Shown: positions 50,711 through 61,794, counted from the first letter of the stretch. The stretch is DNA of 64,000 bases from Trichomonas vaginalis G3 (GCF_026262505.1 NC_067206.1:7902879-7966878); one strand, 5' to 3'. Made by a program: numbers and translations. Notes: generated by a model not told the origin, from the sequence alone.

Positions 50711-50998
50711 ATTATCATTTTCGTCTGGGATTCCAATGTAATGATATCTACTTGAATTGCAATGCATCTATTAGGAAATTTTGGTGAAAATAAATTGAAT
50801 AGTTTGAGTTTATGATTTTGACTTCGTTAAAAAAAATTGACTCGAAAATCACAAAAAATGAAACATTTTGAAGTTGGAGCTAGAATGATAACATGCACAA
50901 GTAGCTATTAAATAAAGTTGTGTATGGGCGGATGGCGCTTAAATTAATAGAAATAGAGTCTGAGTTCTATAATTCAGATGTCAGACGAAAATGATAAT
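50711..50998. mobile_element. 288-bp MITE-like element with 17-bp TIR
   Basis: Perfect inverted ends ATTATCATTTTCGTCTG (50711-50727) and the reverse complement at 50982-50998. No coding capacity. Together with the two hairpins to its left it makes up ~450 bp absent from the paralogous block at 56,379. A related end, ATTATTCGTCTGG, occurs at ~50,550, so the whole insertion may be one composite element. Target duplication not clear. Confidence 0.5.
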
Positions 50999-50999
50999 G

Positions 51000-52062
51000 C
51001 CCATGCCTAAACAAATTTTGTCCATCAATCAAGTTGGGCAATTTTTTAAGGCTTGAATGGGATGATTTTTATGGGGCAGATCTTTCCATTACACAATATG
51101 AAGGCGAAACAACAAATCTTTTAAAAACTGATCAAAATTACTAAGTAAAGCGTTGCCTCTTTGCCGAAAATATTAAATCAAGTGCTATCAATTTTCAAAC
51201 TTCGAAAAATACAACAAAACTATTAGTTGATACTTCCCAATTTTTAAATTGTAGTAATTCCAATAACGGGGAAAGTTTATACTTCTCCAGAGAAGGTGAA
51301 TGTGTCCAAGATCGAATAATAAGTGACTCATCAAAAGTAACATCAAAATGGACTCAAGGAGTTCATTGTTATTCAGATGTTTCAGATAAAGAATCATTCC
51401 AAAACAAAATTGTTTCATCTTCAATTACTAAAAGTGGAGAAAATAACTTAGGAGATGTAAATATTTACCTAAAAAATGGAAAAATTAATTTCATAAATTC
51501 AAATATTTCTCATTCAAAATGCTATGCAAGAAGTGTTTCTTGTTTTGATTGTTATTTATCTGATTCAAAAGTTTTATTTTCTATATTTTATGATAATAAA
51601 GATAATACTCCAAGTAGTTCTGCCCCTGTTTACCTTACTAATTCACCATTATCAACTATTCTATTTGAAGCAACAAATTTCCAAAATATTACTGATTTTT
51701 GTTTAGTTTATGCAGATTCTTCTCCAACAAATATAACAAATTGTTGTTTCTCAAATAACAAAATTTCTAATTATGATTTCTATGTATATTATGCCAAAAT
51801 TACAGTTGATAGATGTTTCATTGATGAAAAAGATCCAAAAACAAAAGATACAGTTGAAATAACTAACGAAATCAAAGATACATCTAACACAGATATTTGT
51901 AAAGTATACTATGAACTCGAATATCAAATTCTTGATATCAATAAAAATAAAGATAAAAATAAATTTAACACAGAATATTTTGAAAATATTGACAAAGCTC
52001 CAAAATATATAAAATTTTCAATCATTTCTACAAATTTAATAAACTTCACATTAAACACGTAA
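51000..52062 (+). pseudogene. Beta-helix-like Cys-rich protein gene relic, copy 1
   Basis: Plus-strand coding sequence without a start codon. The frame (NFLRLEWDDFYGADLSITQYEGETTNLL...) has an in-frame TAA at ~51,142. It then stays open for ~300 codons to TAA 52060-52062 (QFLNCSNSNNGESLYFSREGE, INFINSNISHSKCYARSVSCFDCYLSDSKVLFSIFYDN, NITNCCFSNNKISNYDFYVYYAKITVDRCFID). Repeated short strands with N-x-S/T-rich turns and Cys resemble right-handed beta-helix/Pmp-like surface proteins of Trichomonas. It belongs to the same family as the gene at 60001-61029. The 5' end is missing. Confidence 0.6.
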
Positions 52063-52740
52063 ATTTCATTTTTCTGAATATTATAACTTCAACAATATGT
52101 TTAAAGGTGCTAAGTCATATCTTTGTATCTGTGTGAAGATAGTTGGATTTGAGGTTCTGATTTAAAATTCGAAAGCTCCTTAAGAGATGTCAATGACTGT
52201 CTTTTGATACTGTCTATCCCCTAATTATATTTGAAATAAGAAGCCCAAACTCCTACTTGGTAGATGGCATGGCATTTCAATTCAAAGTTCTTAATATTTT
52301 TAAGGCTTCTTTCCGACCAAACGGTCTGTATCGGCCTTCATTTCACATTCTTTCTGGAGATGAGGATTTTGATACCTCAAAAATAAAAAATTTCAAAAAA
52401 ATACAACTTGGGTTCTTTTAAATGCTTGTTGGTAGGGCATTAATACTCCAGAGTATGAGGTCCGAAGTCGCTGGTTTTGCTCAAAATTAAATTGCATTAT
52501 CCAAAATTTGACCGAAAGCATGTAACTCAAGAAGTATATTACGAAAATATCTAGAGAATATATTCAAACCTATTAATTTATTTTGTATTCCGAAACCAAT
52601 AAGACGTTACATTTTTAAAAATTAGATTCAAAAGAATAGACGAAAAAATAAACAGTACCAATTCAAAAGAATGTTACAAACAAATATTTGTTCAATATAA
52701 AAAGTATAATTACTTGAAATTAAATTTCAAATTTTTCAAA
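52063..52740. other. Intergenic, no gene seen
   Basis: AT-rich spacer between the first beta-helix relic and the TA-flanked element. No frame or structure recognised. Confidence 0.45.
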
Positions 52741-55214
52741 TACCCTCTATTTCCAGGAATTACCATTTAAGGTTATTTTTTGCATCAAAAAAATTCAATT
52801 TTAGCATGATTGAAGTATTATTTTTAAAAAATAACAATAAAATATTAATTTATACAACAGTGTTATATATCCCTTACATTTTTGTAGCAAATGGAGAGGG
52901 TAACGGCGTCGAAATTGCAGAATTTCAAATCTCCTTATCTCAACGAATACAAGAGGGATGGGACTGAAATTAGGCTATTTTAATAGGTATGAGGTATCAA
53001 ACATTTTCACTGATGAAAAATTGAAAAAGCTGATTTCAGCTTTCTAATCATACCTTATATATGAGGTATCATATCAAAATACTGATATGTTATTACTTTA
53101 TGTGGCCACCTGAATGTTCTCACAATTTGTTTGTATAGATATAAATAATTATAATTAAATTTAAAATTAATCTTTTATTCCTAAAATGAATTACTTTTTT
53201 GACATTTTTAGAACTTTTATATTATGAAGTGAATAATCCCAATTGTAGAAATGATAAGGATAAGAAATTGATTACTAAAACAATAGTATTTCAAAGTGTT
53301 ATGATGTTTAATGTATTTACATAGATGTGGATAAACGAAAAATATATTTTAATTCGAATAAATTGAAAAATCTATTTCAATCTTTTGCAAGGAAAAGGCT
53401 AATGCACATGTATTTACTAAAAGAATGGAGTATTAATGATATAATCAACAAATCCTGCATTTATTTTGATAAATATTCATTTTTTAAAATTTTGACGAAT
53501 TCGAGGTCTTGTTTCGGTTCGAATTCGTGAAAAATAAATATTTTCAAAATTTGATAAATGATATAGTATCATCATCCAAATAGAATGCTTCTATTATGCT
53601 TTTTATTGATTTATTTCTATTTTATTGGGATAATCAGATTTTCCTTTGAGTGTGAATGATATACTTTTGTCACAGCACTAAATCATATAAAATGTGCTGA
53701 ATTTGTTTCCGCTGTTTATTTTCAATCTAATCTATTCTAATAGTAGTTTTCATGCGTTCGAAGTTTCAACAAAAAAGTCTATGAATACTCAAAATAATTG
53801 ATTTTTATATCATTAAATATAAGGGTTTCGTTTTGCTAAAATTGTCACTTTTATAGCATATTTGTTTTTGGATGTTTTGCGAAACCAAAAAAAAAACTAT
53901 GATATACAATGTGTGTGTAAAGAAAATACTTTATTTACTAGTTAAAAAATCATTTGGTATTGATCAAGTTTTTTTTCTGGATAAGATATTATATGGATAA
54001 TTGGATAGAAAATACAATTATATAATCTTGTACCTGGTTTAATTAAGCTAATTGTCATCAGAAACTTGTAATTTTTATGAATTTCAGATTTTCTTTTCAT
54101 TACTGCTTTTCTTAATAGGTCAAGTTCTTATTTACGTTATAAAGTATGATATTTACAAATATCAAGTTATCGTGTTTTTTGAGAAATTATAAGAAACAAA
54201 CAAAAATGAAAAAGATAGGAATAGCAATGAATAGTGATGTGGGTATAGAAAATGTAAGAGATATGAATGCAAAGCAATCAGTATTTAGGATATTGACCAT
54301 AGATTTCGAAAAAAAAAATGCTGCATATTGAGCGAAAACTATGATTATATTATAAGGCTGTCATTTAAAGCATAATGAAACTATTCCCTTTTCATTTTAA
54401 TCGAATAAGATAGTAAAGATTTTTGAATTAGCTAGAAACTGATGAGATGTTTTCACAAATCAGATTTTTAATCTCTATAATGCATAATTCACTCAATATC
54501 TCAATTTTGATATTGCGAGATATTTTTGCTATCGGTTTCGCAATTTTGACACAATAGCAAGAGGGTTCTATAAGCATTATTATCAACGTAGAATCTGAAT
54601 ATCATATCAGAAAATGTCGCAAATCTAACATTTACCCGACCAAATAGCAAAAATAATTGAATACTTTTCGCAAAAACTTTAAAAATCGATAAAAATATGA
54701 AATATAGATATTAAAGAGACTTTTTATATAATATTCATAAAGATTTTCCAAAAATATGATACCGCAAAATTAAAAAAGTGACGTCTTGAGTGGAGTCAAA
54801 TGTCGAAATTGCTAGCTAAATGTTTTTTTAGCGAAATTGCGTATTGTACGTTTTTTTCGCAAAACGAAACCCTTATTAAATAGTATTTTTAGTGGAGAAC
54901 AAAGCATATTTTAACGTCAGCCAGGAATTACCGTTTTACCAAAATTTTTGTTTTTGAGCAAAAATTTTATCATAAAAACACTCTTTATATCATAAAAATG
55001 CTATATTATAAAAATCAAAAATTTCAACTTGCAATCAAATCATATTAAATCTCATGTCTCATATTTCCATACAAAGTACAAAATCATAAAATTCAATATC
55101 TTTTCTATCCTATCCTCTTTTAAAATGCTTCGAAAATGTCTATATATGTCGAGATATAGAAGCTTTTTTAGAAGGTGGGAAAAAAGTGACGGTAATTCCT
55201 GGAAATAGAGGGTA
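52741..55214. mobile_element. TA-flanked DNA transposon with 24-bp TIR, hosting a nested MULE-like element
   Basis: Perfect 24-bp inverted ends at 52741-52764 (TACCCTCTATTTCCAGGAAT...) and 55191-55214. The outermost TA on each side could be the duplicated target, as in Tc1/mariner elements, which are abundant in T. vaginalis. Without the nested 1,054-bp element and its duplication the length is ~1.4 kb, close to a mariner, but I see no transposase frame. A shorter inverted pair CCAGGAATTACCGT / ACGGTAATTCCTGG (54,924-54,937 and 55,190-55,203) lies inside the right part. The right end interrupts a small acidic reading frame. Confidence 0.6.
53821..54874. mobile_element. 1054-bp non-autonomous MULE-like transposon, copy 2 (nested)
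   Basis: Same TIRs and nearly the same sequence as 19011-20065. Flanking 9-mers are ATTAAATAT (53812-53820) and ATTAAATAG (54875-54883), an 8/9 match, so the target duplication has picked up one change. It is inserted inside the TA-flanked element, so it moved later than that element. Confidence 0.8.
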
Positions 55215-55386
55215 CTAATAAAGTTGGCCTATGATCTTCTAATTGAATGCTGCAAACAGATTCAAAATCTGTAATGTGAATATTTTTTGCATCATCTAGA
55301 TATACAAATACATCTTCTTCATCATTTTCGAATCTAATATAAGGAACATAGTGATTTCCTATTTCGTATGATAAGATATCTAGCAT
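55213..55386 (-). pseudogene. Small acidic reading frame interrupted by the TA element
   Basis: From ATG 55386 the minus strand encodes ~58 residues with convincing coding character (MLDILSYEIGNHYVPYIRF, then ENDEEDVFVYLDDAKNIHI). The frame then enters the transposon end. Across the presumed TA target the left flank at ~52,740 would continue it for a few residues to a stop (VFEKFEI). Either a short gene or the end of a longer lost one; not recognised. Confidence 0.35.
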
Positions 55387-55389
55387 AAG

Positions 55390-56378
55390 GAATGCTATAA
55401 TTTACTTTATTATGATTTTCTTAATTGATATAAAAACATTATTTGCCAAAACATTTATTATAGGCTTTTATGAATTTCATAATAGAAATTCAACTTGAAA
55501 AGGCAACGGTCCCTATATCAGTTTAATCAAATTTAGACTTTTTTCTTATCAGTATATATTTTCATGATGATAAACTAAATTCTTTTAGAATAGCATGTGT
55601 TCCCTCTGAAAATACTTAATTGAAATCCTTTTATCCAAAAATTCATCAACAAATTAAATTATGAAGATTATCAAGTGAAAAACTTTTGATTGACCATAAA
55701 TTTGCATACTACACTTCCAATCAAAACATTTACAATCATTCTTTTTCAAATTCAAATTTGGATTTAAATAATTCCTGTTTTTCCATGTAAAATGAAAAAA
55801 AGAAGAATGTTTTATGCTTATTCAATTAATAAGGATTATGAATATAGCATCAGAGTTTTAAAAAAGTCACTTCACCACCCTTCGGAGACCTCGGACAAAA
55901 TCGAAAAAATTTAGACCAAAATCTACTTTTTCGACATAAAATGTATGTAATTTAGAGGTGGGAGTAAGCACAATGATGAACACATGGATAGTAGAATCAT
56001 ATTATCCAAAGTTGAAAAAAAACTTGTTTTAGACGAAAAATGCGGAATAATTTCAAATTCTTTTAATTTTAGGATTTTTTAAAAAATAACCTTTGTTATA
56101 ATATCTGCAAAGGTCAAGCAATGATATCTTATAGGTAATGTCCCATGAAACTGACTGTATGAGGAGTTTGGTACCTTAAGATCATGGAAAAATTGAGAGG
56201 ATCAGTTCACATCGGAGAGAAGCCACCCTTAAGAAATCTTCGATCATAAAAACGTAAATATAGTATATGTATTTGATTTATATTAAATATTAATTTGTGA
56301 TCAATTCAATTTTACTCAAGAATTGGAATATTTTGGTCAATTGTCTTTATCGGTGCGACAATTTTTTTTCGAAAAAAA
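55390..56378. other. Intergenic, no gene seen
   Basis: AT-rich. CCACCCTTAA at 56,223-56,232 looks like a solitary right end of the TTAA-flanked family, but I find no matching left end. From ~56,262 the sequence parallels 50,460-50,548. Confidence 0.4.
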
Positions 56379-57326
56379 ATGCCCATGCCTAAACAAAAAT
56401 TTGTCCATCATTCATGTTGGGCAATTTTTTAAGGCTTGAATGGGATGATTTTTATGGGGCAGATCTTTCCATTACACAATATGAAGGCGAAACAACAAAT
56501 CTTTTAAAAAAGGATCAAAATTACTAAGTAAAGCGTTGCCTCTTTGCCGAAAATATTAAATCAAGTGCTATCAATTTTCAAACTTCGAAAAATACAACAA
56601 AACTATTAGTTGACGAAACGCAATTTTTAAATTGTAGTAATTCCAATAACGGAGGATGTTTATACTTCTCCAGTGAAGGCGAATGCGCCCAAGATCGAAT
56701 AATAAGTGACTCATCAAAAGTAACATCAAAATGGACTCAAGGAGTTCATTGTTATTCAGATGTTTCAGATAAAGAATCATTCCAAAACAAAATTGTTTCA
56801 TCTTCAATTACTAAAAGTGGAGAAAATAACTTAGGAGATGTAAATATTTACCTAAAAAATGGAAAAATTAATTTCATAAATTCAAATATTTCTCATTCAA
56901 AATGCTATGCAAGAAGTGTTTCTTGTTTTGATTGTTATTTATCTGATTCAAAAGTTTTATTTTCTATATTTTATGATAATAAAGATAATACTCCAAGTAG
57001 TTCTGCCCCTGTTTACCTTACTAATTCACCATCATCAACTATTCTATTCGAAGCAACAAATTTCCAAAATATTACTGATTATTATTTAGTTTATGCAGAT
57101 TCTTCTCCAACAAATATAACAAATTGTTGTTTCTCAAATAACAAAATTTCTAATTATTATTTCTATGTATATTATGCCAAAATTACAGTTGATAGATGTT
57201 TCATTGATGTAGTAGATCCAAAAACAGGAACATATGTACAAGGAGCAGTTGAAATAACTAACAAAATCCAAGATACATCTAACACAGATATTTGTAAAGT
57301 ATACTATGAACTCGAATATCAAATTC
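56379..57326 (+). pseudogene. Beta-helix-like Cys-rich protein gene relic, copy 2
   Basis: Near-identical duplicate of 51000-51925, including the same in-frame TAA. It differs by scattered substitutions and small changes (GGCLYFSSEGECAQD for GESLYFSREGECVQD; a short insertion GTYVQGA). At 57,327 the coding sequence is cut by a TTAA-flanked transposon, and the remainder of the 3' end seen in copy 1 is not recognisable beyond it. Confidence 0.6.
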
Positions 57327-57330
57327 TTAA

Positions 57331-58366
57331 GGGTGCACACGAGAGGATCATGTAAACTTCAGAATTTAGAACCTTATTTTTAGGCATTATCTTGGCTACC
57401 TATTTAGGCTCGAAAAGCAAAAAAATATCAAAAAATACAACTTGACTCCATTATGACCCTTTCATGGAGGTAGTTTTTATCCGCTAGTATTTTCCCTTTG
57501 AATCTCTTTACAATTCGAAATCAAATTCAAAACTCAGTAGAAGAAAGGAAGAATCGACTTACTATGGTTGTAATACGAATAAATACATATATTTAATTAT
57601 TTTTATTTACATAATAATTGTTTGAAGCTCATATTCCAACAAATTTTTAAATAAAAACATTAAAATGTTGAAAATGTTCATATATTTTAATAGGGTTTTG
57701 GCACTTTATTGAGGAATTACTACATATATAGTCGAACTGAACTTGATATTTTGAAATTTAAATTATTTATCAAAATTAAAATTTAACTTGAAATTTATAA
57801 TTATTTAGTCATATTTTGCATAATTCTAAGTAGATTTTGTAAAAAATCAAGAAAGAAAAATTTAACGTGCTTTATTTTTTCTTTTTTATAATAATACATA
57901 TTATTATATAATTAACATATTCATAATGTTTCACCCTTTCAAAAATATCCTCCTCCTCTCAAATAAACGTACATACGGGTGGCCTCTTTTTTCAAAAAAT
58001 TAAAATTTGAAATTTTGGGCTCAAATATTAGAGATTTTTTCAACCTTCAACGATATATGTTGTCTATATCAGACCTCCTTTCTTTTTGATACTTAACATT
58101 GTTCCTAAATCTTAGCCGTTAAGGCTGTTCTGAAAATATTTTTTTTTCGAAAAAATTCGAAAAAAATTTTAAAATTCAAAAATCCCTTAATTCCTGAGGA
58201 TTTTGGAAAAAGTTTTTACATGAACATGTGTATATTATATGAAGTATATTGATAAGGTAAAAATCAAATTTTATTGCATATTCATCGAGAAAATAAACTA
58301 ACGAATCCCTCAAAATTGAGAGGGTAATCCTCCTCCTCTCAAATAAACGTACATACGGGTGCACCC
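57331..58366. mobile_element. 1.04-kb TTAA-flanked element, same family as 14370-16725
   Basis: Begins GGGTGCAC and ends GTGCACCC with TTAA on both sides (57327-57330, 58367-58370). The copy 1 beta-helix relic shows the uninterrupted sequence at this point. A 33-bp stretch next to the right end (58329-58361, CCTCCTCCTCTCAAATAAAC...) occurs again inside at 57950-57982, so the element may contain a second, nested end. It shares the CTCAAAATTGAGAGG motif with the element at 14 kb. No transposase. Confidence 0.65.
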
Positions 58367-58391
58367 TTAAGTATATCAATAATGTTTTCTT

Positions 58392-58620
58392 AGTTTACAT
58401 ATTATTGATATTTGTATCATGCTGAAATGTGAGATCAATTCGATTGTATCATCGCTTATCTTGATGTGGTAAATTTTTGTCATTTCAACTATAAATGGAA
58501 TAATTATAGGTTCAAAACGAACAGTGTAAATGTCGTCGAACATTTCAATGCATACGAATTTGAAATCAATATGTGTATCTTCTACAAGGTACTGATCAAT
58601 GTATGATTTAAATTTTTAGA
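58392..58620 (-). pseudogene. Coding relic of an unrecognised protein family
   Basis: A minus-strand frame without ATG reads KFKSYIDQYLVEDTHIDFKF followed by VCIEMFDDIYTVRFEPIII and PFIVEMTKIYHIKISDDTIELI, then a TAA. The composition is clearly coding. Further fragments of the same sort, in changing frames, extend to ~58,930 (IDESNSPFFIELFNQIVSNHS). A similar piece lies at ~61,395-61,526. I do not recognise the family. Confidence 0.4.
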
Positions 58621-58930
58621 AAATTATCTCTGTTTTAGTTTAATAAAATAATATTGCGCGGTGAATTTGTATCTCAAAATTATGTAACTGTATCGGTAAC
58701 AACTTCAAATGTCTTATTGACAAGATTTGTAAAAAAAAATCAAAAATATACTTGAGATCATATAAATGTGCTCTTCTCTTTATAACGTAAGAATTGATCA
58801 AAGATAACATGTGTACTACTGATTGATTTTGGAGGATTGCTATGATTAGAGACGATTTGATTAAATAATTCAATGAAAAATGGACTATTTGATTCATCAA
58901 TTAGGAGATTCGATTGTTTGTATTCGATTG

Positions 58931-59934
58931 CACTTCTGCATTTGGTGAATTAGTTGTATCGTAAATCAAGGAAAGTTAATCATCTGCTGTGATACTCTTA
59001 AAAAATTAAAAGAACGAATTTTTTTTCTAAATACAATTAATGGCATCAGATGATTAGATTACTTTTTTAGAAATCATCAATCAAATTTGGCATATTTTTG
59101 AAAGAATATCTAAAGACAAGACACCCAATAAGAGTTTTTGTGCATACGGTTCTCGGGCGCCTATGTCACATTCACAAAGGACTCCGTCTTTATTAGCAAA
59201 CTCAGAAGAAATGTTTAACTAAAAGAAAAATTATTTCATCAAGACTAATAAATGTTTTAAAAAAGCAAATCACATCATTAACATATCAGTTTTAATTACA
59301 AAACTCAACGATACATAACAAATTTCTTCGAAATTTAAATTCTCATTAAAAAATTCTTTTGATACAAATTAAATAGCTACATATTCGATTTTCCCATTGA
59401 TACGAACTTATTGTTTTCATTCAAGATTTACAAGAAATCAAATACTTATTTCACAACAACAAATATCTATTTTTACTCAAACACGAGCATGTATTTACTA
59501 ATAAATTCATGTTTTTACATCATTACATTTGACAATACTATCAAAACAACCCCAAAATCAAACTAATTTTCGATATTCTTTATTCAGACCAGAGAATTCA
59601 TATAAATCATCGATTACTCAAATTTAAGTATTCATTTAATGTAATAATTGTTAGATATTAGGCGTTTTATATAAAAATTCTCCCTATTTCAAATTTTCAA
59701 GCGAATTAAGTCGATATTTCATACATTTTATAATATACAAATCATGTGTAAGTACAATAGCTTTAATTATTTACAATATTGATCATTTTATTACGAAATC
59801 CAAAAATTTAATCAGCAAAATCGATGTTTTTATATAAGATTAGAATGATTTACATCATTGTTTCCATGCACTAGCTGTTAAAATGCTGATGACAGCTAAA
59901 AGAATCGCAATTTCATAACTTGAATATAAGATTC
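58931..59934. other. Intergenic, no gene seen
   Basis: About 1 kb of AT-rich DNA with no clear frame, RNA gene or repeat. Confidence 0.5.
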
Positions 59935-59995
59935 AAATGAATCGGCATTATTTGACATTTACATCATTGAAATGTCAAATAATGCCGATTCATTT
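59935..59995. repeat. Perfect 26-bp palindrome with 9-nt loop, overlapping the initiator
   Basis: Left arm 59935-59960 (AAATGAATCGGCATTATTTG...) and right arm 59970-59995 are exact reverse complements around ACATCATTG. The right foot contains the Inr of the next gene; the left foot contains the same Inr on the other strand. Confidence 0.92.
59990..59995 (+). promoter_or_regulatory. Initiator (Inr) of the beta-helix-like gene
   Basis: TCATTT fits TCA+1 Py (T/A), with A+1 at 59992, 9 nt before ATG 60001. It forms the base of the palindrome. Confidence 0.65.
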
Positions 59996-60000
59996 TTTTG

Positions 60001-61029
60001 ATGAAAACAATGAAATTCAATCACGATCTTCAGATAACAGTATCAAAACACACATCAACTATGAATAATTTACACTTTGATCAATTACCTGATGATGTTT
60101 GGAAGTTATTTTACAATACATCACCTAAATCAGAACCAATTCAAGGTACAAATGTTACAGCAAGATCAACAAATAATGAATGCTTCTTATATAACTGTAT
60201 ATTCATCACCATTACGACCAATAGTGCCATTTATTTTACGAATACAAACAATAAATTTCTTAACTCATATTGTTCATTTACTAATTGCAGCAGTAATACA
60301 GATGGTGGATCTATCTACTTTAACTGTGATAGTTCCATTGTCCAATACCGAACATGTGGCTACAAATCAAAAACAAACTCTCAAGAAGGACATCATTCAT
60401 ATGTTAAATTAGTTTATAATTCAAATAATAAAAATTATCTTTATGAAAGTTCTTTTTATGAATGCGGAAATTTAGAAAAATCTTTTACAAATTATCTATT
60501 TTATGGAAATATTGAAGTTAAATCAATCAACACAAGTTTCTGTGAAGCAGCCTGGGACTCAGGAATATATTTAGGTGATCCAACAAGTCTAGGTAATGTA
60601 ACATATTCATCATTTTGTAACACAACATCATATTATACAATTTTATCATTAGAAAATGGTAACTATAATTTTAATTTTTGTAATGTTTTGAATAATGAAC
60701 ATAAAGAATCTGATTATAGAACATTCTATGCATTTGGATCAACTGTTCTTATTGAAAACTGTTCATTTCTTGGAAACACAGGACCAGGAAAAGAATTTTA
60801 TCAAGATTATTCTGGTTCAATTACAGTTAAAGATTCTTTCTGTGACAGAATAATAGATCAAACATATGGATCAGTTACAACAAATAATGTTCAAAATATA
60901 TATTCTATTCATAATCTTTCTCACTTTTCATCATATCTGTGTGAAGCTGAGTTTCCTATTATAGATAAAAAGCCTATGAGATCTGCTTTTGATTTATATC
61001 ATCAATTTTCCTTTAGACGAAGGCGTTAA
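60001..61029 (+). CDS. Beta-helix-like Cys-rich Trichomonas family protein
   Basis: 342 residues from ATG 60001 (the preceding codon is TTG), 9 nt after an Inr. It is made of short, repeated beta-strand-like units rich in Asn, Ser, Thr, Tyr and Cys (SYCSFTNCSSNTDGGSIYFNC, IEVKSINTSFCEAAWDSGIYL, TVLIENCSFLGNTGPG). This is typical of right-handed beta-helix (Pmp-like) proteins. The same family appears as relics at 51.0 and 56.4 kb. It lacks a signal peptide and a C-terminal membrane anchor and ends in FRRRR. It may therefore be a shortened or intracellular member, or its outer parts may be lost. Function unknown. Confidence 0.65.
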   Translation: MKTMKFNHDLQITVSKHTSTMNNLHFDQLPDDVWKLFYNTSPKSEPIQGTNVTARSTNNECFLYNCIFITITTNSAIYFTNTNNKFLNSYCSFTNCSSNTDGGSIYFNCDSSIVQYRTCGYKSKTNSQEGHHSYVKLVYNSNNKNYLYESSFYECGNLEKSFTNYLFYGNIEVKSINTSFCEAAWDSGIYLGDPTSLGNVTYSSFCNTTSYYTILSLENGNYNFNFCNVLNNEHKESDYRTFYAFGSTVLIENCSFLGNTGPGKEFYQDYSGSITVKDSFCDRIIDQTYGSVTTNNVQNIYSIHNLSHFSSYLCEAEFPIIDKKPMRSAFDLYHQFSFRRRR

Positions 61030-61394
61030 TATTCATGATTTATGAATTTATATAATCAAAAAATTGTAATTAAAGACCATTATTAACGAAAGCATTCATC
61101 AATTGTTTAATATCAATTGAAATATGAAAAACTTTATATTCAAAAGATGATGCGGCTTGATTTCTCAATTTAATTTTCAAAGAGTTCGTATTTGTTACAG
61201 TGAATTTAAATAATTAGTACTGATATAGTAATGCAATAATATCGGGAACATGGCTCTTAATTTCGAAATAGGTTTTCTTTGTAAGGCATCTAAGTATTAA
61301 CAAACTGATATTTCAATAAAGAGTTCAATATTATAATAGAAATTTGCTATGACAGAAAGAATAAAACTATAGCAAAAAGAATTATTGTTATTTC

Positions 61395-61526
61395 GATGAT
61401 ATTTTGTAATATTCTTCGTTTACAAATGATTGGACATTGTATCTTGGGGAGATGTTGGATAATAAATTTAACGATTTCTTATTCAATTCTATTATATCAT
61501 TGCTATCTTGAAGTGGAAAATTTTTC
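61395..61526 (-). pseudogene. Coding relic related to 58392-58620
   Basis: The minus strand reads NFPLQDSNDIIELNKKSLNL near 61,470-61,520, resembling YHIKISDDTIELI in the relic at 58.4 kb. It is followed by decayed sequence. The 120-bp TTAA element interrupts it. Confidence 0.3.
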
Positions 61527-61530
61527 TTAA

Positions 61531-61650
61531 GAGTGCACTTACACCTGTATTACATGTCCTTCGATTCAGATGTTTAAGGTTAATTTTCAATGACACTTCA
61601 CGCCATTTGTCAGAAATTTGAATTAAAGTCAGATACGCGTAAGTGCACCC
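61531..61650. mobile_element. 120-bp TTAA-flanked MITE
   Basis: Ends GAGTGCACTTACACC (from 61531) and the reverse of GGGTGCACTTACGC (to 61650), directly flanked by TTAA at 61527-61530 and 61651-61654. The terminal bases match the 57331-58366 element, so this is a miniature member of that family. Confidence 0.65.
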
Positions 61651-61794
61651 TTAAGAACATTTGTCATTACAAGTATAAGTAAAGACACTCAAGATGCATT
61701 TTTGTCATTCAATAATCTATTCTCTCGCTATTGCAAACAATTTCAAATGTCGCATTCAATTTCTGTGTAATACAATATCATTCACTAGGATCAG

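Noticed and set aside
53327-53530. 67-codon plus-strand frame inside the TA-flanked element as a transposase
   Set aside because: No D,D-D/E motif or helix-turn-helix; Lys/Asn/Ile-rich chance frame.
54146-54331. 61-codon frame inside the MULE-like element
   Set aside because: The frame is interrupted in the first copy at 19 kb (the two copies differ by small changes there), so it is not conserved coding sequence.
58640-58900. 86-codon minus-strand hydrophobic frame
   Set aside because: It overlaps, in another frame, the better coding-like relic fragments on the same strand; likely a shadow.
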